From Bacteroidota bacterium (GTDB taxonomy: Bacteria; Bacteroidota; Bacteroidia; UKL13-3): a stretch of 64,000 bases of DNA. Of this stretch, positions 53,301 to 62,300 are shown piece after piece. A program made the position numbers and the translations under genes. The stretch lies in assembly GCA_947460345.1 (NCBI GenBank), contig CANHGM010000015.1:1-64000 (forward strand). The letters are read 5' to 3'. The notes under the pieces were generated by a model. The model was not told the origin of the DNA, did no database searches, and saw nothing but the letters and a program-made list of their open reading frames with translations. Position 1 is the stretch's first letter. The number at the start of each line of letters is the position of its first letter.

Positions 53301-56300
53301 GTTAAATGTGATGTTAACACTTGCAGAAGTAGCAGCACAACCAGAGGCTGAGTCGGTCACTAAAACTTTATATGTACCAGATGTTTTAGCAAAATACAAA
53401 GAATCTTTAGCTCCGCTGATATTACCAGCGTTTAGTATCCATTGGTATTTTAAACCTGACGATGGATTAGAACTTAATTTTAAACTATCGCCCACACATT
53501 TATTGTTGCTACCCACAAAACCAATAGAGGCAGTTGGTAAAGCATTAAATGAGATATTGACAGTGCTTGAGGTGTTGCCACATCCAGAAGCAGTATCAGT
53601 GATGATTACTTTATATGCTCCTGATGTTTTAGCATAGTATATAGAATCTTTGGCACCCGCAATATTGCTGCCGTTTAACACCCATTGATAGATTAAACCT
53701 GCGGCATTGTTTGAACTTAATTTCAAACTATCACCCACACACTTGTTGTTACTACCTATATATGAAATATTAGCAGTTGGTAAAGAGTTGAAAGTGATGT
53801 TTACTCCAGCAGAAGTAGAAGAACAATTGGTGGCCGAATCAGTTATAATAATTCTATAAGTGCCTGTTGTTTTAGAATAGTATATAGAATCTTTAGCATT
53901 GGTAATATTACTACCATTCAATACCCATTGATATTTTAATCCCGAAGTAGGGTTAGAACTTAACTTCAAGCTATCGCCTACACATTTTTTGCCATTTCCA
54001 ACAAAGCTTATAGAAACAGATTGAGCATTGCCTATGGTAATAGTAGCATTGTTAGAAACAGAGAAACAACCTGTAGTAGTATCGGTAATGGTTACTCTAT
54101 AAGAACCAGAGTTTTTCGCATAGAATAAAGAATCTTTAGCCCCGCTGATATTGCTACCATTTAAAGCCCATTGGTAAGACAAACCCGAGTTGGTATTAGA
54201 ACTGAGTTTTAAACTATCGCCAGCACATTTAAATCCATTGCCTATATATGTTATATTAGCAGTAGGATTGCTGTTAATAGTAAAGTTAAGACTGCTAGAT
54301 GTACTTGCACAACCAGTAGTACTGTCAGTTACAATTACCTTATAAGCACCAGTTGATTTTGCATAGTAAATTGAATCTTTTGCACCTGTGATATTACCGC
54401 CATTTAATACCCATTGATATTTTAAACCAGATGCATTATTGGTGCTTAATTTCAAACTGTCACCTGCACATTTTTTTGCATTGCCTATATAAGAAATATT
54501 AGCAGTTGGAGAGGTGCTTATAGATATAGATGTGATGCTTGAAAGTGTGGCACAATTTGCTACTGTATCTGTTACATATAATGTATAATTACCCGCATTT
54601 TTAGCATAATATATTGAGTCTTTTGCGTTGGTTATATTGGTACCATTATATATCCATTGATATTTGCAACTAGCCACTTTTGTTATACTCAACTTTGAAC
54701 TATCACCACTACAAATGGCTGACTTGCTCACAGCAAATGTAGCTGATGGAGCAGTTTTAACATTTAATGTAACGGTATCAGTATAAGCTGAACAACTAGA
54801 TGCATTGCTTATCACACAGTAATAAGTGCCTGCCAATTTTGCATATAATATAGAATCTGTTTTAGAGCTCATCAAAGTATTATTATAATACCATTGATAT
54901 GCTGTAACATTCTTACTATTTTTTGCTGAGAATTTAGCTGAGTCGTTGCTACATATTGTGGTATTGTTTTTAACTAATGCCGATGGAATTGGCATATTAG
55001 CCACTCTCGTCACATTGTTTAAAGTATCATTCAATCTGTTTTGATCGTTTTGCCAATATATGTATGGTCTGAATGTATATGTTCCATAACCTGACATGTC
55101 AAACGCATTGGTAATAGTCACATCTATTGAATCGCTAGGATAAAAAGTTTGATTTGTAACTTTGGCCGGACCATAGGTAACAATACCTCCAAGTGGGTCG
55201 GTAACTTTAGCATATACAAATGCAGTATCATTAGTTAACACAATTGTATCATTTCCAAGATTGGCAATTTTAACTTTAATAGTTTGATTATATCCTCCTA
55301 AACAAGTGGCTGTAACTGGTGCTAACAAACTAGTAACTGCAAAGTCTTTTTTACTAATAAAATAATATTCATCAGCACCCATATCAGGCGGCGTTTGATG
55401 TAATTCTAAATCTATGTCTTTTGGTATCATACCTGAAAGATTTTCACCGTTGAGATTAGTAACAGTAATATGTAAATCGGTAGGAGAAGTAAACTTTGGA
55501 TTTATATTTAATGACCCAATTCCACCACCACCAGAAGCAAATGCAGTATTGAGATTGCTAGAGGCATTAAAGGTTGATCCAAACATGATACCCAAAGTTG
55601 GGTTGCCTGCTAATGCCGAATAATAATCGTTATACCCAATAGAATCGTAATAAGTTGTAGAAGTTCCAGCAGCTATTTCAAATGGTATAGCAGAAGTAGC
55701 GGTAGCCGGACTTACTACAAATATATTGTTTTTGATTCTGTTTTTTGAGCCATATATACCACTCACATAAAAAGCTCTGTTAGCTCCTGAGGTGTTGGCA
55801 TCCATATTAAAGGTATTGTGATAAAAATTCCAAGGAGTTAAGTTACTGTTACTATAAAATGCATAACACACATTGGCACCAGTAGCTCTAAATCCGCCTC
55901 CAATCATATTGTTGTAAAAGGTGTTTTGTGGAGTAGATGCACCATTTAAAAGTACTGTGCTAAAGTATAAACCATATTGACCGGCATTGATAATTTTATT
56001 GTTGTTAAATTCTAGATTATAACCATTTATATTCGAATAACAAGATTGAAAATAGCCACCATAAGAATTTACAGAGCCTAATCTTCTCATCGAAATATTA
56101 TTGTTTCTAACTTTAAATGGCATGTTGTATATATATAAGCCATAATAATAACTGCTGTCGATAATGTTGTTGTTTATATATATAAATTTAATTGAATTAG
56201 TAGTACCTGAAGAAGCAATTCCATAATATCCACCAGAGATATAACAACTATCTACAGATATTTGGTCGTTGATGCCACTAGTAGTTGTGATATTTGTATT

Positions 56301-59300
56301 GCTTCCATTAATCACCACAGGCACTAAACTACCACTTGCTGACGTTGCACCTGAACCTGCAACTTGAATATTGCAATTAGATATTTTAAAATTCACTGCA
56401 TCTTTTACGTGTAAAGTCCAACCATAGTTAAAGTCAGTAGACTTAATGGTTAAGTTTTTAATGGTTATAAAACTGCTGTTATCAAAACGAAGCGTATATT
56501 GTTTAGTAGAGTTTGCTGTATAAGTTACTATTCTGTTTGATGCATTAATACCATCTATAGTTATAGTATTGGTAGATGAAGTACCTGTGATATTAGTAAA
56601 TGCAGCTTGTTCATTATACGTGCCTGCAGCTACTGATATATATACTGGAGCATTTACAATACCACAACCAAAAAAGGCAGCGGCTTCATTAAAACTAACA
56701 AAATTTGTAACACCTGAACCAGCAGGGTCTATAGTATAATTTCCACCAATAAAAAACGGAAAACTTTGTGTGATTCCATCGTTTAAAGGGTCGTTGTCTG
56801 TATTTCCATTTGGAAGTGTAGAATATGCATATATACTTAAACAAGAATTTACAGTTGGGCTAGTGTTAAACAATATCGACATAGTGTCGCAAGTGTTTAA
56901 TGAAACACCCGTTACAGATTGAGAAACAACAGAACCTCCATTTACCACATAATTTACAGTAAAAGAAGTCACCGTATTTTTACCAAAATTTTTAACTCTC
57001 ACCCTAATAGGAACTGAGCCAAAAGCAAAACCAATACTTGGTGTTATAAAAGCATCTATACCAATATTGTCTGTTACTAAATTACTATCATATAATTCAT
57101 CTGCACCAATGTTTGGAGGCATATTTCTAGTTTCGCCATCAAAATCTTTAGTGATACCTAAGGTAGAAGCTCCTCTCATACAGTTAAATCTGTTGTGCAA
57201 ATTTGTAGCAGATTTAAATTGTGGATTTTCATTTACTGAACCTATTCCACCACCAGATGGGTATGCAGTTGACACATTCGTATTGGTTATATATGTAGTA
57301 CCAATTTGAACTAAATTTGGTCTTGGGATACTCGAGTAATAATCGTTATGTGTTAACGTATCAACAAATATTGAATTGCCAATTTCTAAAGGTATACCAG
57401 TGCCAGATGCAGTTCCTGTTATAGCAAAAATATTGTTCCTGATTTTAATTCTTGTTCCTGATGACATCGCAAATGCCCTTATACCACCAGTAGAATTAGC
57501 ATCCATGTTAAATGAATTGTGATATATATCCCAAGGGAAGAAAGTAGATGCACTATAAAAAGCATAAGCATTTCCTGTCGTAACAGAAAATCCTCCACCA
57601 ATCATATTGTTATGAAACTTATTGGCAGGTATAGCAGTTGATGAAGAACTATAAACACCTGAAAAATACACCCCATATGTACCTGCATCAGTTACTATGT
57701 TGTTACTAAATTCTAGGTAATTACCATTAGTAGCAGTACAGTTAGCAAAATAGCAACCTGTAGAAGAAGGTAAATTATATCTTCTCATTCTAATGGTATT
57801 ATTGATCACTTTAAACTGTCCTTGTTGAAAATATATACCATAATAGTAACTGCTGTCTATGGTTGAATTATATATATTAAAATATTTACCAGATGATTGT
57901 GAAGCATATACAGCCACACCATAATAACCTCCTGTTATTTTACAACTATCTATAGTGATACTGTCTGTTCTGGTGCTATTGGATGAGAAATTAGTATTGC
58001 TACCGTTAATTAATATTGTTGCCAAATTCCCACTTGTTGAGGTAGCTGCTGCACCGTCCATTTTAATTATACAATTTGATACATTACACGCAATAGCATC
58101 TTTAAAATGTACTGTCCAACCATAGTTAGTATTTAATGATGAAATGGTCAAGTTTTTTAGGGTTGTATATTTTGTTCCATTTAGTCTAAATGTATAAGGA
58201 CTTGTTGAAACAGTTGCACTATAAGTTAGAATTCTGGTTGCCGCATTTCCACTGCCACCATTAAAAGTAATGGTATTGGTAGGTGACGCCCCAGCTATAT
58301 TTAACAAAATTGGCTGTTCGTTATATGTGCCTTGTTTCACATCAAAATATGCTGGGCAAGTAATACCTCCCACGTTAAGTAATGAAGTAGCACTTCCAAA
58401 ACTCACAAAGTTGGTTAATGATGCTGCCGAACTGTTGTCTATGGTATAATTGCCACAAAGGGCAGCTGCCATAGTAACTGGGGCTAAGGTATCATTCATT
58501 ATTTGTCCATCTGTAGATCCATTTGGAGAATCAGTATATGCTTTTATACTATACAATGTATTGGCTACAAAAGTTAAAGCATTTGCACCTGAGAACGTTA
58601 CAGATGTGGTTGCACTAGATGCTAAAGAACCAGTCCAAGCAACAGTAATCGGACTACCACCGTTTACCGAGTAGCTTACATTAGCAGCAGTAACTGTATT
58701 ATTTCCAAAGTTTTTTAATGTTACTGTTATATCTTTTGAACCAGGAACAAATGGAGGCGTAGGAGCAGTAATGGCAGTAATTCCTATATCGTTAGGCACT
58801 GCAGGCATTTCATATGCACCAGCATCGGTAGAAGCACTTCTGTTGGTTCCATCATAATCTTTGCTTACACTTGAAATAATAGGCATATTAAAAGAAGGAT
58901 CGGCCACGTGTAAGTCAGTATTTGAATAAAATATAGGATTGCCTATCATAGAATTGGTGTTGTATAAACCATAATTAATCAAATTTGCTGGGGTTAGATA
59001 TGTACCTGTTACATATGCAATGGGTGAAGAAGATGTGGCACCAGCAAAATAATATAAGTTGTAATTAAACGAATCTTTATTAATCACCGCATAGTTGAAT
59101 CCGTTTGGTAAATAAAACAAATTTGCGGTAGAGTTGGGATTGGTAATAGCCATGATATTATTTCTTACATTCAATAATGTAGAACCAGTAGTACAACAGT
59201 TACCGAAATAGATACATGCTCCTTGAGTTCCTGTTGCTGCATTGTCTAAATTGATAGAATTGTGATATACATTCCAAGCATAAGAGGAACTTTGGAAATA

Positions 59301-62300
59301 TATACCTACTGGGTCATTACCTCTGAACCCCCCACCAATCTGATTGTTAAGCATATTTCCTCTATTGGAAGTGAATGCAGATGTAGAAGATAAAAATATA
59401 CCGTACTGACCCGCATCTGTAATTTTATTACGAGATATTGACCATGTATTTGATGACAAAAATGCACTACAAGAACCTATATATAACCCATAACTTGAGG
59501 TTAAATTGGAATTCATATCAATGATGTTTCGGTCTACAATACTTGCATTTAATCCATATAAAAATATTCCATATTGATAAGCATTGTTACAAGTATTTCC
59601 AGTAAATACATTGTTACTATCTGCAGAAACATTAATACTATAAACCATTATATTGGTATAACCGCCATTAATGGTATTTGAATCAATATATATATTTGAA
59701 AAATAACCTTGAGTTGAATAAGAAGTAGTACTACCACTTAAAACAATTCCCATATAATTAGTACTATTAAAATTTGAAACAGGGGTAGAACCAAAGTCAA
59801 TTATACAATTTTTAATAGTATCAAACTTACAACCTACATTCCCAACTAACTGAACTGGCCAAGCATTTCCGCTGGTACCTCGTATGGTTAAATTTTTAAA
59901 AGATATATAACTAAGGTTATTGATTCTAATGGTAAAAGGCAAAGAACTATTACCTGAAGCTTGCACAATTCTGGTAGCAGCATTTCCTTGGCCACCATCA
60001 AAAGTAAGGGTATTTGTAGCTGACAAACCAGCAATATTAGTTAAATCAACTTGGCCAGTATAGGTGCCTGTAGCTACTGAAAAATACACTGGTCCTGAAA
60101 TTCCACCACATGATGTAATGGCATTTACTGCAGCTGTAAAAGATTGAAAATTTGTAGTGCTAGACGGCAAACTTGCATCGATAGTAAAGTTACCACTTAC
60201 ACCACCTGTACATATACTTTTACCTAAAGTATCATTGTTTTTATTATTATCTGTTGCACCATTTGGACTGTCTGAAAAAACTTTTAAGAAATGCAAGCCA
60301 GACGTAACATTTAGTTGTTTGGCTCCACTAAAAACAATTTGTAAGGTATCACAAGGGTTTATACTTGTAGCAAAAGAAGAACTTACTGCAGCATTTGCAT
60401 CAAATTTATAACTTACATTACCAGAGCTAATGGTGTTATTACCAACATTTTTAATAGTTACAACTACATTTTGTAATCCTGTAGAAATAGAACCCGAAGG
60501 AGCTCTGATGGCTATAACAGCTAGATTGTTTGATAAACTTGTATATTCATACGCTCCAATATTAGGAATGGTAGCTCTTGATAATCCATTATAGTCTGTT
60601 GTGATGCCAGTTCCGTTCAATCCAAGTATACATCCATCTCCTAAACTTAAATCAGTTGGTTCTGATACAAAATTGACTTGTTGACTTTTAGCACTTCCTG
60701 CTGCAGTATTGTTTTGTGTGTTTACATTAGCTTTCCAAGTTGCTAAATTATTATATATTGCTCCATTCCAATAAACCAAATTAGATCCAGTAGTATAATA
60801 CACATTATAATCAATTGCATTATTTGATAAAGAGTTGGAGCTGCCTGAAACCAAAGTATAAGCGCCATTTACACAATAAAATATATTATTCTGAATATTA
60901 AGCGATGAGTTTGAAGATATATATATAGCACCGCAATTTGTGTTTGTTAAAGAAGATTGATTATAACAAGTATTATGATACACATCAATATTATTTCCCG
61001 ATTGCATATATATAGGGTAAGAATTATACGAACCTGAATTACATATAATCACATTATTATATACTTTTACACGCGTTGCTGCAGAACCACCACCTGAAAC
61101 TGATCCACCAAAATATATACCATAGCCATTATTAATTCCTGTAATTTTATTACCTGATATTTGAACTGCGTTTCCCGCATTATTTAAATACATGCCATAA
61201 TAAGTTGATGCAGAAGAAGCATTAAATATATTATTAATCACTTTCAAACTATCAGATTGTGTTGCATATATAGCATAATTATACTGGTTATTAAAAGTGT
61301 TTCCACTAAAATATGGGCGTTGAATTCTATTGTTAGGATTTGAATAAAAACCAAATCCACTTGCATTAAAAGTACAACCTATAAAACTATTGAAATTATT
61401 AACCGAAGATTGTTCGAATATATGATAGTTTGATGTTGCTTGTGTGCTATTAAAAATACATCCATTAAAGGTATTTCTATCTGAGCCCCCTGCAAGTTCC
61501 ATATTTCTTGCTCCACCTAAAGTACTAGTTAAAAAACTTATATTATTAAATGTAGTATAATCAACACCTGCCATTTGTAACGTATATATAGTGCTGCTAG
61601 AGCCTTGCAAAATACACTGAGAAGCATTTCCTGATGCCGATGAAAATGTAATGGTATTAGTTGATGAATTACCGGAGATGCTAGCTAAACTTATACTTTC
61701 ATTATAGGTTCCATTTGAAACAGTAAATGTTACAGGACCACTAATGCCTCCGCAGTTTAATTGGTTAGCTGCTGCTGTAAAAGTTTGAAAATTTGTTGAA
61801 GATGCGGCTAGAGAAGGATTGATTGTATAAGCACCTGACATTTGAGTACACAAACTCACATTTATTGTATCGTTTGAGGGGAATGAATCACTTGCTAGTG
61901 ATGTATATACTTTTACATTATTTGAGCCATTTACAATGGATATATTAGTTGTAAATGTTATTGTTGCAGTATCACATTGGTTAAGGGCTGGACTAAAATT
62001 AAATGTTTCAGTAACTAAACCTCCACCATTATTAGAATAGCTAACAGATAATGAAGAAATAGTTGAAGAGCCATAGTTTTTGATAACTACTTTTAAAGGT
62101 TTAGATCCAGTAGTTATTGGAGAGCTAGGAGAAGATATATACATGACACCAGCATCTTTAGATGGAGATGTAGAACTTTCATCAGCACCTATATCTGGAA
62201 TTGAAGCTCTTGATTGATTATCAATATCTGTAGTGACTCCCAAGTTAGCTCCATTGTTACAAACTCCAGTGATATGATAATCACTATTGCTAACAAAATT

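Noticed and set aside
53284-53637. 117-codon plus-strand frame in the Ig array
   Set aside because: It is the antisense of repeated units; the long open stretch follows from the repeat structure.
50640-54990. CRISPR-like periodic pattern
   Set aside because: The period is about 243 bases, with coding conservation and no short direct repeats with unique spacers.
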